NCBI GenBank assembly: GCA_051453625.1
Contig: JBOZIK010000001.1
Location: 201,910,048-201,974,047, forward strand
Direction: 5' to 3'
DNA: 64,000 nucleotides
Source: Welwitschia mirabilis
Lineage: Eukaryota; Gnetophyta; Gnetopsida; Welwitschiales
Within the stretch, counting starts at the first letter, position 1, and the number at the start of each line of letters is the position of its first letter. The notes under the pieces are model-generated. The model saw only the letters and a program-made list of their open reading frames with translations, ran no database searches and was not told where the DNA came from. Below are positions 1 through 13,339 of this stretch, one piece after another. Made by a program: the position numbers and the translations under genes.

Positions 1-2470
1 AAGTTACATTCTTAGGAATAATATTTTATTAGGAAAAATACTTCTTTTACCTTTTTCTTTTATCGTACTTTAAACATGCATGCTTGTAAGGGTTTTCACC
101 TTCATAGTTTAAGTAAAATGAATAGTCATAGGTTTATCATTTATTTTCGTAATGTATGATATAGCCATGTAAGTCTTGGATAAAGTATTATATCTTAATA
201 ATTATGCTTAAGCTATACTTTCTTTTGTTTATATTCATTGCACCAAACCATGTAGATTGTCAAATGAGCATGGAAGAATGCTTCTAGGATTTTTCATAGC
301 TTTTGGTATGGATTAGTTACTTTAAGAACATTATTAAAATGTGATTTAATACATTTTGAATATTTTTATTATTATTGAAAGAAATAAAAGAAAAAAATAT
401 TTCTTTTATTTAGATTTTCATTATCGTAATCTTGAATATAAAGATGTTCTAGTATGCTTGTTTTCTATTATATGATTGTATCTATAAAATAAACCTAACA
501 ATAATTATAATTATTATAATTAGGTAAATAATCCGTTAAATATTCACATTAGTTAGAATTGTATGCATGCATTTTTATGTTGTATTAATCAAATAGGACT
601 AAATCAAAGTAATCTTAATAATGTTCATTCTTAGGCTTGGATTTCATCACCAAGGAGGGTTACTTAGAATTTTCTTTATAATACCCTTCTAGAAGTCAAT
701 TTAATCATCACTTTGATGTCCTACCCATGCATGAACTTACTTTGACTTAATGTCTTAAGCCCTTAGCATCAATGGATTATGTTACATAATCTAGATATTT
801 TTTAAGAAAGCAGGGGTCATTTTTAAGCATGCATCTGTGTCATGTACCATCTGTCACCTATATTGAGGGTATATTGAGGTGAAGTATAAGCTTATGAAGT
901 TAAGCCCAGCCATGTTTATATAGTTTAGAACCTGATCTAACTCATGTTCATAGGGTAATCGGATATTGAGTTAAAATATCATTTATAGGATTTCCAACCT
1001 CCTATTATATTAGTTAGATATTATCCTTAAACTTATTCATATATGTTTATAATAAGTTTACACCTTCTCAATGTTTTACAAAATATCTTTATATGTGACT
1101 AAAAGCTAGGAAGAAATGTAGAACACAAACTTATGACATTGCTATTGTTTGTAAATCAAAATAATATAGGAATTAATCATAAATAATATATAATAACAAT
1201 ATGATGTATTTTTCATAAAATATAAAAATGATATTAAATAAATAAGTAAATTTAATTCTAGGCTTTATTGTACCTATTACGTAGTAAGATTAAAGAATAA
1301 AGGAAGAGAAAAGAATTAAAAAAGAAAAAAATAAATAGTTCTTAATTAGGTTAAGAAAGGTCGAGCGTCACATGTGATTTATCTCCTTTTTTTTTCTCTC
1401 TAATAGGTATTTTAAATTTCTATCTTATTTTTTATATAATTTGTAGAATACTTTGGATAATACATTTCAAATATCTATAGCATATCATACATAAAAATAT
1501 AATAAAACTGAAGTTATCAAGTATAACATGGAAATTTTCTTAAGATGTTTATGTAATGAAGATGAAAGAAGAAATTAATGCATGCATAGTTTACTTATGA
1601 TCATGTAGTTAATAAGAGCTAAATAAAAAATCTCCATTTGGATTCAGTTATGGTTCTTTATTACATAGACCTAAGATAGAGAGGTAATGTTAACAAAAAA
1701 TATAATGCAATTATAGATAAAAGAAGGACGATAATGGATCACACATTAGTAATTGGGTTATGTTGAATATTCCCAAGATATTTCTAAAATTTTTTGTTGA
1801 AAATTAAAGCATCCAAAGATTAGTTCATTAAAGATCATTGATAATATTCTAACTAATGTGCATCATTAAGATTACCTAAATTATAAGGATTTAAATTTTT
1901 TAATGTAGCATATTTTTCCTTATATCATGGAGATGTTTCTAATATTATAATTTAAATAGATAATTGATGATATTATCTAAGAAAAAAGGGAATTTTAGTT
2001 TATGTTCTGAATGTTAGTAAAAGTAAAACTTGAAGAAGTAAGCAATCTAAGTTTCTTGTTAAATCTTCTAGTGAAAATAATGCAAATAATAGACGAATAT
2101 AGGACAAGTGATAAATAAAATGGGGGATAAGATCCAAAACTTTGGTTCAAAATAAGAAATTTATTTCAAAGCTAGAAGAAAGCACGTAGGAGAAAAGATA
2201 ATTTTTCTTTGTAAATGTGTTTGAAATAATAGAAAAGATATTTGACATAAATTTAGTGAAATATTATTAATTTTTATTAATTTGGAGTTGTATTGAATTA
2301 TCTTTAATATTTATTAGCATCTATTAATGGAAATAATCTTTAGCTTTTTTTAGCATTTATTACTAAGGTAATCTTTGGAATTTTTTAAAAATTTTATCTA
2401 ATGGATAAATGTTGCGATGTGTATTTATGTAATAATTTATGTCCTTAAGTAAATCTTATTAATCACAAGT
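1..2470. other. AT-rich intergenic DNA, no gene seen
   Basis: No open frame with recognisable protein similarity on either strand. The sequence is AT-rich with short homopolymer and TA runs. I saw no retroelement motif, tRNA-like block or terminal repeat here. Confidence 0.6.
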
Positions 2471-2474
2471 ATTT

Positions 2475-2700
2475 GCATAAACACACACACTAGTATAAAA
2501 AAAAGTTAATCCAAATGAAAAGAATAATGCAAGAATAATCACAAATATTAATACTAGTGTGATGTGTGTGTTTAATTCAAATATTAATCACAAATAATGC
2601 AAGAATAATGCAAGAATTAAACACACACACACTGGTATAAATAAAAGTTAATCCAAATGAAAAGAATAATGCAAGAATAATCTCAAATATTAATCACAAA
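2475..2700. repeat. Direct repeat of about 70 bp around an inverted (CA)n/(TG)n palindrome
   Basis: A unit beginning with a CA run and continuing AGTTAATCCAAATGAAAAGA, then AATGCAAGAATAAT, occurs at about 2482-2550 and again at about 2621-2695. Between them, CTAGTGTGATGTGTGTGTTT (about 2554-2573) is the inverted counterpart of the CA-rich start of the second unit, so the segment has both direct and inverted symmetry. It may be a decayed foldback element or a local rearrangement. No target-site duplication was identified. Confidence 0.6.
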
Positions 2701-2989
2701 TATTTGTATTAGTTTATTTACTCTATATAAACAAAAGTTAATCCATCCTACTTGTGAGAAGGACGACCTTGGTGTTAGGCAGAGAATATTTCACTGAGGA
2801 GGAGTTGTCATACATGGATGTACTTCAGGTTAATTAATAAAAGTATTGATTGAATTGAAATCTTTTCAACTATTTTATTATTATTCCTTATAGCTTATCT
2901 TAATTGCAATTTAAGTGACATAAATTTGTAATTAAAATAGGTTATAAGGACCAATCTAGGTGACAATAGATTGAAAGTTTAATTAAATT

Positions 2990-3060
2990 CATTACATTAG
3001 AATTACATTCATTACATTGCATTTCACTCCATTGCATTTCATTACATTCCATATTCATCT
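2990..3060. repeat. ATTACATT/CATTGCATTTC short tandem-like array
   Basis: Variants of TTCATTACATT and CATTGCATTTCA follow one another for about 65 bp. This is a simple degenerate tandem array with no coding role visible. Confidence 0.55.
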
Positions 3061-3164
3061 TTGCATTATTTGATTTTATTTCCTTTAAAGTAAAAGTCAG
3101 AAAGATGTTATCCTTCTCTTTATGAAAGCAATTTTTCATATTCTCTTTCAATAGTCTTCTCTAA

Positions 3165-4215
3165 GTGTATGGCAATTGGGTTGATCCCACTATACAAATG
3201 TGTATTATGTGCAATTAGACATTTAGCTTTTTAGATCTTGCAAGTTAAATTCGATCTTCAGAATATTGAAATTAGAAGCACAAATATGCATCACAACACC
3301 TAACCAATCTAAGCTATCAGATACATCAAACAAAATATAGAAAACATGTAATGATTAAGTTATGAAATGCAAAATTCACTGTAATGCAAAATCTAAACTA
3401 ACAATTTCAACCTTAATAAAGGTTGCCCTCATGTTCTATATCAACTATGAAGCTATCATTGAATCATAACCAATATAAACCATAAGGGAGATTCACATAA
3501 TAAAACTAAAGCAAACTTTTTATTAATGTTGAACCACTATTCTTGTTACAAAGCAGCAGCACCTCAATGAAAGATACACAGCCCAACACCAAAGCAGATT
3601 CCTCTCTGCAATAATGAATGAATCTCATACCCTTTGATCTCTTATCAAAAGATTTTTAAGTACCAAAGAAGATAAAAGTTAGAGTCGAGGACAAAGAGAT
3701 ATTTATTACAACAAAACATCCTAACAATAGACAATCATAACAAATGTAAACAAAAATTCTAACAGTGCGTAAGAAGCGCATGACAAATTGTAGAAGTTAG
3801 GTGAAGTTTGGTGCATTAAATAAAAATAGTTGTTGTTTTAACTATTATCTAATTAAGGGAGAAGATGATGACATGTCAAGAGAGGTCCCATATTAGCTTT
3901 CATCTTTGGTTGAGTTAGTATCCTTATTGACGTACACGTGATATCATCCATACTATCGTCTAGATAATAAAGGGGATGATAGTCTTCTGAAGCTCTTTAA
4001 TCAAGTTAATTTGATCTTTGTAGATCATTAACTCATCCTCAGAATGTGAAGTATCAAAAATCATCCAAAATATCTCCAAATGTGCTAGTTTTTGCCCCTT
4101 TTTGTAATTTTCTCCTTGACTCTCTATAATCATTGAAATACATTGAAACCTATCTAAATGTCCTATAACAGTACTCAAAATACCTCATCAAAAACATACA
4201 ATTTAGCATTACAAC
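3165..4215 (-). mobile_element. Diverged solo LTR related to the 26,864 gypsy LTR family
   Basis: The order of conserved blocks matches the LTR at 26,864-27,919. Shared blocks are: an aactaaca segment followed by a caaccttaa(t/c)aaaggttg motif; the AGGATACACAGCCC-like block (here AAAGATACACAGCCC); a block on ctc-t-ccctttgatctcttatcaaaagatttt; a GAGTCGAGGAC block; and the terminal block ending near CCTCATCAAAAACATAC. Identity looks only moderate, so this is an older or sister family. I see no gag, protease or primer site next to it, hence solo LTR. Ends are approximate and no target-site duplication was recognised. Confidence 0.5.
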
Positions 4216-6125
4216 AATAAGTTATTGATCTATAAAAAGGAAAGAAAACCGTTAACTCATAAGAAGAGTAGAGAAAGGAGTTAAAATTGATAATTCTATC
4301 TAAGGAAAGTTACTTTAAGTGTTTTGATTGATCATGGCTAAGCATTGACATGGTACTGCATTGTTTTTATTTTAACTCGTCAATGATAGTAAAGGAATTT
4401 TATTTGTAAAGGTAGGATCAAAAGGGGCCAATGTATTAAAAATTTTGTTATGATTTTTTTTCTTTTAATTCCTTTTTACTACATAGTTTTTCTTCTTTTT
4501 TATTTTATTTTGATGTAATCACATTTATATGTTTCTACTTTTGATCTATATAAAATTATTTAAGATAACAATTATTACATATGTCAATATAATATTATTA
4601 ATGCATATAAAATGTACTAAAGGATGTTATTATTTTTAAGGTCATATATTAATATTATAAATTATGTATAATATTTTGAGTTGTTTGAAGTAAACATTAT
4701 TTAACAAGAGGTATGGATCTTTAGTTAATCTACCTTCTAAAAGAAAAACAAAGTGAACATACATAAAGTCACATGTAGTGTATGTTATTTGTGATTAATC
4801 CAACTATGACTACTAATATTAAGGAATAATAATAAGAGATAAATAAGAAATTTTATTATATTCTTCAATAACTATAAGAAGGATCTAATTTTTTTAAAAT
4901 TATTATAAGAAAAAACTACACGTTTGTATTCAAAGTTTAAGTTCAAATTGAAAAATTAAATTCTAATGCAAACATAACTTAGAATATTTTAATTTTAACT
5001 TATAAAACTTTAAAATTAAATTATTAATAGAAAGTATGCTTAAGTCAATTAAATATAAGATAATAAATAAAGCTTAATCATAAATATAATGTAATTCTAT
5101 TAATAAATAAAGCTTGATAATAAAAGTTTAAAAAAAGCAAATGGATTATAGGTTTATATGAATCAAAGTCTTCAAGGAGGAATATTTTAATTATTTATTT
5201 GAAAAAAGGAAACATAAGAGATCTAATGATTTAAGTGTTCAAAATCCATATACTCAGAATTCAAAATAACATAACTTATGAGATGAAGTGCAACATGAAG
5301 ATATAAATTAATAAATGAAATTCCCTAATGGGAGAATAATCAAGACCATAAAAAGAAGTTACATATTGTTAAAATAATGAGTAGTATAGTAGGATATCAA
5401 AATAAGAATGAAAAATATCAAGTATAAGACCAAGTAACATTCCTTAAGGATTATAATTTAATGGATGGAGTTATGTCTACCTTGCATAGTCCATTATATT
5501 ACTCTTAAAGAATTTATAGTGCTTGATGAATTATCATATCCTTATATTCCATAACAAATTCATTTCATCAAATATATTAATTAACAACTATATCTAACAT
5601 TATTATTATTATTATTATTTTTCAAAAAAAATTTAATTACTATTTCCAAAATGTAACATAGGTGTTTCTCTAATTAACATCTTTATTTCACAAGACTCTA
5701 AGCTTACCCTTTTTTTTTAAATTTCTTAGATACAAAAACGTAACATGATATCGAAGTACATCTATTGCATTTCTTACATGGTATTAAAAAATTATGTTAT
5801 GAAATTAAACTTCAAAATAACATTGAATAATCAGGGAAAAAGACTATATAAGTTAGGATTCCATTTCTTCATAAATTATGAGTTGTTTCTTAAAAGAATT
5901 TTTATCTTATTTCAACTTAGTACGCTAAGAAGATTTAAAAGGTTTTGATAATTATTATGTAGTAACATATCATAAAATGTAAAGTAAAACATTTTAAATA
6001 AAAGATGGAGATTAAAATTCATATTATTAATCTTTACTACTACATAGAGATCCTGAAATATCACTTGAAAAAGCTTCAAAGGACTTATGAAACTGAAAAC
6101 ACAAAAAAAAGATGGAGAAGGAGTG
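4216..6125. other. AT-rich intergenic DNA, nothing recognised
   Basis: No gene, primer-binding site or retroelement protein motif was seen. The 67-codon open frame at 5745-5948 (+) has the Phe/Leu/Ile/Lys-rich composition expected of chance frames in AT-rich DNA. Confidence 0.6.
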
Positions 6126-6205
6126 AGGGATGAAGGTATAGTGATGGAAGGGAGGGAGGGAGGGGGGAACGGCGAGGCAGGGGAGGGGAAGAGAGAGAGA
6201 ATAAA
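6095..6205 (+). repeat. Purine-rich, G-run tract
   Basis: A purine tract with GGGAGGGAGGGAGGGGGG followed by GGCAGGGGAGGGGAAGAGAG. Four or more G-runs lie within 50 bp, so it could form a G-quadruplex or triplex. It is low complexity with no gene beside it. Confidence 0.6.
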
Positions 6206-6881
6206 AACAATGGAAGTTTTATGAAGATAATTTTAAGCTTCATATCCTTACTTTAGTAAATATATTTAGAGATTTCTATGATCCTTGCTTTAGTGAAGAT
6301 ATTCAAGGGATTTCTATGAAAGAATTAGGAGTGACTAGATAAAGCAATAATTTCAAGAATGAATTTTAAACTCTTGGGAAGATTATTTTGTGAAATATTA
6401 GTGTCTATGTTCTTTTTAAAAATATTGAGGCTATACTTGATCTTAGTTTTCATTCCTAAATATGTAAAACGATTCTTCTTATAAAGTTACTAAAGTTATG
6501 TTTTTCATATTAAAATGTAGCTTAGTAATGGAACATAATTAAAATTCTTAAAGAACAGATATAAAGTCATAATTTATAAAATATAAAAATCAAACTTACT
6601 ATTACCCTAGAGTAGTCATTTTTTTCGTTTTAATAGATAAATGAAGCAAGGTATAATCATCATCAGTGTTGCAAGCAAAAACTAGTTTACTAAAAATTTG
6701 GATCTAAAACATGATTAATTTCATGTCAAATAGAAAATAACAAAATAAATGGCTAAAGTTTGAATGAATAAAAAATTAAATGATGGATGTCTCAAGAATT
6801 AACTTGCAAGCCATTCCTAGTAACATGCTCACTATTTGTAAAGAGCATACTTTTTAACAATTTTACAACTCTTTAGAAGAT
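6206..6881. other. AT-rich intergenic DNA, nothing recognised
   Basis: No coding or repeat signal was recognised between the G-rich tract and the assembly gap. Confidence 0.55.
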
Positions 6882-7095
6882 NNNNNNNNNNNNNNNNNNN
6901 NNNNNNNNNNNNNNNNNNNNNNNNNNNNNNNNNNNNNNNNNNNNNNNNNNNNNNNNNNNNNNNNNNNNNNNNNNNNNNNNNNNNNNNNNNNNNNNNNNNN
7001 NNNNNNNNNNNNNNNNNNNNNNNNNNNNNNNNNNNNNNNNNNNNNNNNNNNNNNNNNNNNNNNNNNNNNNNNNNNNNNNNNNNNNNNNNNNNNNN
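6882..7095. other. Assembly gap (214 N)
   Basis: Run of N. Any open frame spanning it is an artefact. Confidence 0.99.
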
Positions 7096-7974
7096 ATGTA
7101 ACTCTTTGACTTAAAAATAAATCCCCCACATATACGAGCTAAATTCTTTTATTCATCCTAAAATTCTCATACAAAAGCCCTTAACTTTCAATTATGAAGG
7201 GGGTTAGGAAGTCATTCATAAAAAGGAATAATCACTTATACCAAGTTAAGGATAAATTATCTCTACTCCTCTCTCTTGCAACACAACATATTCCAAGTTG
7301 CAAAGATTTCGTTTTGTCCTTTTGACATCTTATGAGTTGACTATTGATTGTATTCCTAATTTAATTTTATTTTTTCCTTTAAATTTTAGAATAAAATTTA
7401 TTTCATTAATATTTATAACATCACAAATTCTTATCTACAATTCCATGTCATTTTCTTAATATAAATTATTTACGCATTCTAAATTTTTAAAAAATTTACA
7501 TTTCTAGTTTTTGTATTATAAATTGGTGCATTCGTAATTTTCACATCTGAATACATGTATTTTAGATTTTCTAAATTATATTTTTCTTATTTTTCCAAAT
7601 TTTAAAATAAGATATATTTTATCAATATTCACAATGTTATTAATTTATATCTAAATTCCACATTGTAAAACCATTCATTTTCAAATATCAAATTTCTAGG
7701 CATTTGCATTGTGAACTTTTGCATTTATATTTTTTGCCATCATGAATTTTAAGCTTTTGTATTCAAAATTACTGCATTCAAAATTCCCTAGATTATAAAT
7801 TCTAATATACATAGATAATCTTTCTAAATTTTCATCCAAATCATAAAATTATTTACAGAAGATATTTTAAAATTATTAACTAAATAAAAATTAGCTCAAA
7901 ATTATTCTATTAGTTGTTGTCAACATGCACATCAACAATTACCTTCCTTAAATGAGGGGAGATTTTCCTAAATT
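7096..7974. other. AT-rich DNA downstream of a gypsy protease remnant
   Basis: This is where the reverse transcriptase of the adjacent minus-strand gypsy remnant would lie, but no RT motif (such as the YxDD box) can be read in any minus-strand frame. The sequence is a degenerate series of short ATTTTnnAAATT blocks. The RT was probably deleted or has decayed beyond recognition. Confidence 0.45.
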
Positions 7975-8200
7975 TTCTTCCATATTTAAAACTACAAATT
8001 AAATGGATAGTAAAATTTATTAACTTGTAGTAGAACATCTTTAACTATTTCCTTGAGGATCTTCTTTAAGTACCATATAAGTTGTAAAGTTGTCCTATTT
8101 TTCTTTAATCCTTTCAATGTAAGTTCTTTACACACTGTATATAACATCAGGTTCATACTAGCTCCTATGTTTAATAAGGTTTTTTTAATTTTTTAATTAC
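7975..8200 (-). pseudogene. Ty3/gypsy aspartic protease remnant (Athila/Tat type)
   Basis: The minus-strand translation gives KTLLNIGASMNLMLY followed by an ELTLKGLKKN-like stretch and then GIVKDVLLQVNKFY-like residues (read here as EIVKDVLLQVNKFY). This is the layout of the retropepsin of plant Athila/Tat Ty3/gypsy elements: active-site loop LDLGASxNLMP, then a strand ending in DVLVKVxxFYFP. The catalytic Asp reads as Asn (LNIGAS), which would inactivate the enzyme, and the flanks have stops. Gag from the same element lies upstream on the same strand at about 8900-9770. Confidence 0.85.
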
Positions 8201-8879
8201 CTATAATATAATTTTTTGGGAAACTAGGATTTTTAAACTTTGGTAGAAATTTATTCTAAAATATTGCACTTACTTATTAAGCTAACAAACAATTTTTCTT
8301 TATGTCTATTTTTCTCTTTGCTATACACCTTTCTTAATGGTATGTAATAAAGGAATGTTGATTTTTACTTCCTTTAAGATTTTTAAGTACTCTACTTTAA
8401 GTTCTTTCTTTCCTAAAGGTGACAGACATTTTAAGAATGGGGCCTTTTTTAGTTCTTCATATCTATGTCTCTTCATATCATGTTCTTCATTTCTTTTAGT
8501 CTTATGAGTTAGCTAGGTTTCAGATTTAATGTAGATGGTTAATCTCTAGGTGATTGAATATTTTCATTTATTTGAGTGTTACTTTTAAGCAACATAGAAC
8601 TGACTCACCAAACTTCTTTCTCTTCAATCATGTTAACACATTTTTATTAGAAATGGATAGGATTAGAAGCTTATCCTTTTCTTTATGATTAATTAAAGAT
8701 AACATGTGAGTTGTAGGTTGAGAAAGTTGATTCATTCCTTGTTCTAAATATTAAAGAGTTTGAGAATTTGGGCTATTAATTTTAGTTAACTTATCATTGT
8801 TTAATTACTTGAGTTTTTATGAAGTATAAAAATGTCATTTGATGATTTTTTTCAAGGTTGATTGGGTGATTTTAAAGTA

Positions 8880-9770
8880 AAGGTTTCATTTTGTTTAGAC
8901 TTCCATGAAAACCCAAGATAATTTTTTCTACTTTGGGTTATAAAACTCTTCATAAGGAAATGGTGATTTTTATTATTATTGTTCTAAAAATTTTCGTTAA
9001 ATTAGATTAAAATAAAAGAATGTTGATTTATTTCATGTTCATCAAAAGTACCTATAGCTAATAGAGATCCTTCATTAATCAAGTGATATTTAAACAACTC
9101 AAGATGACCTAGTATCTTTATTAAGTATAGCTTTTTAGGCATATCTTATTCCTCATCTAGATTATACATTCCTTAGTCTATGAATTTAAAAGATTGGTTT
9201 TATTATTTACTTGTTTGGCTTTAGATGCATTTTTTTTCAATTTTGTAAAATTTTAGCTATGTTTCGCAAAGTAATTCAAGCTTCATCTAATTCTTAAATA
9301 TAAAATTAGTACTACTCATTATTTCAACTAATTTCCTACTTTGTGTATTTAATTATTCAAAGAAAATTTTTAATAATATTTAAGCCTTCAAGCCATGTTT
9401 TGGAAATTTCTTTAATAAATCTTTAAGGTGCTCAAATAATATCTTATGAAGAGGTTCATTATCTTATTCTTGAAAGTCCATAATTTTTCTTATTAATTCA
9501 TTGGTTTTATGTGTTGTAAAGTACTTTTTCAAGAACCCATGAGTGAAATATCTTCATGACATAATTAAATAATATTTTAATTTATGTATCCAATATTTAT
9601 CTTTCTCTTTCAAGGAAAAAGAAAAATGTTTTATTTTGATTGTGTCACCTTGATCACATATAGTTGAAATTATAGCTTTATACTTTGGAATCCAGGCCAA
9701 AACATTTGGGCAATAAATAATTTTCATAAAGAATACAAATGTTGGTAAGTCAATAAGTACTAATTATAGC
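8880..9770 (-). pseudogene. Ty3/gypsy gag (Retrotrans_gag domain) remnant
   Basis: Minus-strand frames carry, in order, a segment like IKHFSFSLKEKDKYWIHKL, then GFLKKYFTTHKTNELIRKIM, then NEPLHKILFEHLKDLLKKF and PKHGL. These match the conserved capsid region of plant Ty3/gypsy gag (LFPFSLxxxAxxWL, then FLxKYFPxxKT, then ESLxEAWERFKxLLRxCPHHG). Stops and frame changes interrupt it, so it is dead. The stretch from here to the protease at 8200 is the expected spacer and zinc-knuckle region, but I could not read a CCHC box in it. Confidence 0.85.
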
Positions 9771-11389
9771 CCTCACAATAGAACCAAAGACTTGCTATGT
9801 CTTGAACATTATTACAATTCATGATCTTTAAAAGATGCACTATAGCTATCAAGGTATAAGTAGTAGTTTTAAATAAATAAACTATTGTAGCATATTTGAA
9901 CCTTATTATTATACTCTTTAGATAATAACAGAGGATTCAAGAGTTGATAAAATCTATGAGAGGGATCTAGATAGGGATTTAAATAAAAAAGAGGTTTAAA
10001 AAAAGGATTAAGATATTATGGGTTCTCCTCCTAGGAATCAAGAATAGCTATTCATAAGATAATCTACTAAGTAAATGCTAATTAAGTTAATAATACCATA
10101 CTACATACAAATTTAAATATTAGATATATTAACCCTTATAGTGAAATTTAAAAACTACTAAGATCACATGATAGATATCATAATCACTAAAAGATTAATC
10201 GTCTGGATCCTAACAATACATAGAAGGAGTAGATCTAATAAATAAATATAAAAGAACATTTAAAATGTATTTTGCATAACCAGTAATCATAATTATAACA
10301 ATGATGGAATAAAAGAGTAATTCTATCACCAATCAAAGTGCATTCATAACTCATGCAAAGAATATAGAAAATACTAATTTAGCATAGTTAAATACTTAAG
10401 ATTGACAAATTCCTTATAAATCAATCATTTCCTCATACTCAAGGAGGGAGAAGATAAGTGTAGAACATCATGATAAAATAAGACCTCATCATGGCTATAC
10501 TAAATCAAAATTCAGAATGATTAAGTTCTAATGGGATGATGGATAGTAAATTAGATGATTAATCATGAATCCTACTATGATTTAAGGTGGAAATTTCTTT
10601 AATAGCCTTTCTTTAGATTGTATATTACATTTGTATGTTCTTGTTATTAATAGATGATCACTGATGAATCTCATTGGGAAATAGGTTTTGAATATGAAGT
10701 TCTTGGTCTTTAGAAACTAAAATATCTTTTGGCTATAAGGTTAATTTTATCAAATTATTTCATATATGGCTTTCCTTTCTTTTCTAGACCACTTATCTCT
10801 AGGAGCACTAATAGAACTTGTCCCTTTAATCTTTTTCGCTTGAATGGAAAATAGGTAGCTCAAAAGGACTTGTTAATAAAATACTTCAAATCAATACTTG
10901 ATACTACTTTTATAATTTAAGGGATAAAACATGATTATATGATATTATAAAATTAAAAATATGTTATTTACTAAACATTAAGATTTAAATATGTTAGGTT
11001 TCATGTGTAAACAAGATCAAATCTAGGAAGTCATACATAGATGGATTTATAAGTTACCTAAATGTGAACCAATATAGTATAGTATTATTTATAGTCAAAG
11101 AAGATAATGCAAGTATAGGTAATTACAAGTTCAAATGTTAAATAGGAGGCTTATAATGAATATGTTTCTAAAGTAAATGACAGGAATATAAGGGTTTATA
11201 AGCTTACTCTTATAGGTCTAAGACATCATGAAGTATGTTAGCTTTTCAAGGATTTAAGGCTAGATGAAGCTATAAAATAACGTACTTACAAAGGTAATAA
11301 AATCTACTGAGTAAGTGGAAACGAAGATGATAATACTAAAGTAGATCTTACAGAACTTTACCATACTTATAATAGTGAACAACAAACCT
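9771..11389. other. AT-rich DNA, nothing recognised
   Basis: No open frame or repeat family member was recognised. It may include the 5' end of the gypsy remnant to the left (minus strand) and the integrase or 5' part of the copia remnant to the right (plus strand), but no motif can be read. Confidence 0.5.
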
Positions 11390-12520
11390 TTAAGTAGGTA
11401 GTAAAGTATTTGAAATGGAGACATGCAATGAGCATGGGTTATTAATCTTTGATATAAAATAATTCTTAGGAGCTTGGGAAATTTGCATTAGGTAAGAAAT
11501 TATTAATAAATAAGTGGTTATTTTGGAATAAGTACAATGCCAATGGGACATAGGCTAGATTGGTTGCAAAATGATTTACACAAAAACATTACATATAATA
11601 TGTAAATGTTCTGGCATCAACAATGAAGTGATAGATCAGTAGAATATTAGTTGAATGATAACAAAAAAGGCTATAAAATGCATTATCTTGATGTGAATAT
11701 GACGTTGTTAGATGGAGATGTTGGAAAAGAGATTTACATGATTAGCTTAAAGGTTTCTAAATGAAGGGAGAAGAGCAAAAGGTATGTACACTGAGGAAGT
11801 CATTATAAAATATGAAATAAGTACTCCATGCATGGTATACTAAGTTAAATAATAGATTAGTAAAAATGGGCTTTTACCTACATAAAGACAAAGACAGTAA
11901 TACTATAAAGATATTAACACTACATTATTTCTTAAATATGAGAAAGGTAAGAGTAAATTTCTCATTGTATTTGTAGATAATATTTTAGTTATTGAAGAAG
12001 ATGAGAAGTGCATTAAAAGGTAAAAAAGGGCCTTGCAAAGAAGATTGAGATAATTAATTTAATTTTAATAAACTATTACCTTTGTATGGAAGTGGCTTAA
12101 CAAAATAATAAAATTTTATCTCATTATCCAAAGTACATTAGTGATTTGTTGCAGAAACTTTACATGAAGAATAAAAAGATAGCTTACAAACTAATGGAGC
12201 ATATTCGAAAGCTAAATACTAATGAAAAATTACTTGATGCACATGAGATACTATATCCAAAATTGCTAAGAAGTATAATTTATGTGATAGATATTAAGCC
12301 TAATTTTTGATATGCAATTAGAATGTTAGCAAGGTATATGGATAAATCAAAATAAAATCATAAGAATTAATTTGTTATTAGTTTTAAAGTATTTTGAAGA
12401 ATTAAGTATCTTGGACTACTATCTTAGTAAGATTAAAACATTAAATGTAGGTCATTCTCTAGCTTAGACTTCAGTGATACAAGGAAATCTATAACTAGAT
12501 ACTTAACATGCCTTAAATAT
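11390..12520 (+). pseudogene. Ty1/copia reverse transcriptase/RNase H remnant
   Basis: Plus-strand frames carry the ordered landmarks of copia RT. They are: GKKLLINKWLFWNKYNANGT followed by ARLVAK and FTQKH (usual PxGxKxIGxKWVFKxKxNADG, then ARLVAKGFTQ); YLDVNMTLLDGDVGKEIYM (usual MDVKTAFLNGDLEEEIYM); CTLRKSL, then HAWYTKLNNRLVKMGF; and a VDNILVIEED-like stretch (usual VDDxLLxG). Near 12,245-12,360 come KLLRSIIYVIDIKPNF and YAIRMLARYMDK (usual GSLxYLTxTRPDIxYAVxxLSRFM), then the RNase H start FSDTRKSITRYL. Several stops and frameshifts show a long-dead copy. The YVDD-box position reads with Asn. Confidence 0.88.
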
Positions 12521-13330
12521 TCACTCCTTTAATTAGAATCCAAAAGAAAAAAGACTATAATGTATTTTTCATTGAAGTAAAGAATGTGAAAAAACTTCAA
12601 ATAAGCAAGAAGGTGATTTAGATATGAAATTTTCTAGATATTCTAAACTTTCCATAAAAAGAAGTAACAAAATTATATGTGAATAATTAGTTTGTTGTTC
12701 ATATGATAAGGAATATAGTGTTTCATAAGAGGATAAAGAACATTGTAATGAAGATTTAAATGATGTAAGAACTAATTTAAAATGACGTGATAGATGTTTA
12801 GTACATTGCATTAACAAATTAGGTTGTAGGTATTCTAAAAATAATAGTTGGCAAACTAAGGTTTTAATAGTTTAGATATTAGATAAGATTAATTAGCATG
12901 AGTACCTTATAATTTAGTAAGAGGAATTTTACTAGAAAATTGGCTATTTTACATTAAAAGATAACTAAGCCACTTATTAGTTTAGAATCGAGATTTTCTT
13001 ATAGGCACTCTATTTTCTTAGACAAGTATTTTATTTTTAGTTATCATTATCTATACACTAGTTGAGTAATATTTCTATTACAATCATAACCTTCTAAAAC
13101 CTTGATTTCTTATGGTATTTAACTTTGAGTAGTAACATCATAGTTTCATGAAGTAATTAAACCACATGTTATAATGGAATCTTATTCACTAATGATAAAA
13201 ACACAATTCTTGTCTTAAATCATGGATACCACATTGTAATTATGTCATGGTTTATTATGTGTTTCTTCTATTATAAAATAACAATAAATAATCATTCCTT
13301 TTTTTAACATTTTTTGTGTTTTTCTATTTC
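12521..13330. other. AT-rich DNA, possibly copia 3' end
   Basis: This follows directly after the copia RNase H start, so it should contain the rest of pol and a 3' LTR. I could not read the usual ADIFTKPL tail or a polypurine tract. The minus-strand 82-codon frame at 12,569-12,817 is not recognisable. Confidence 0.4.
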
Positions 13331-13339
13331 CTCTTAACT

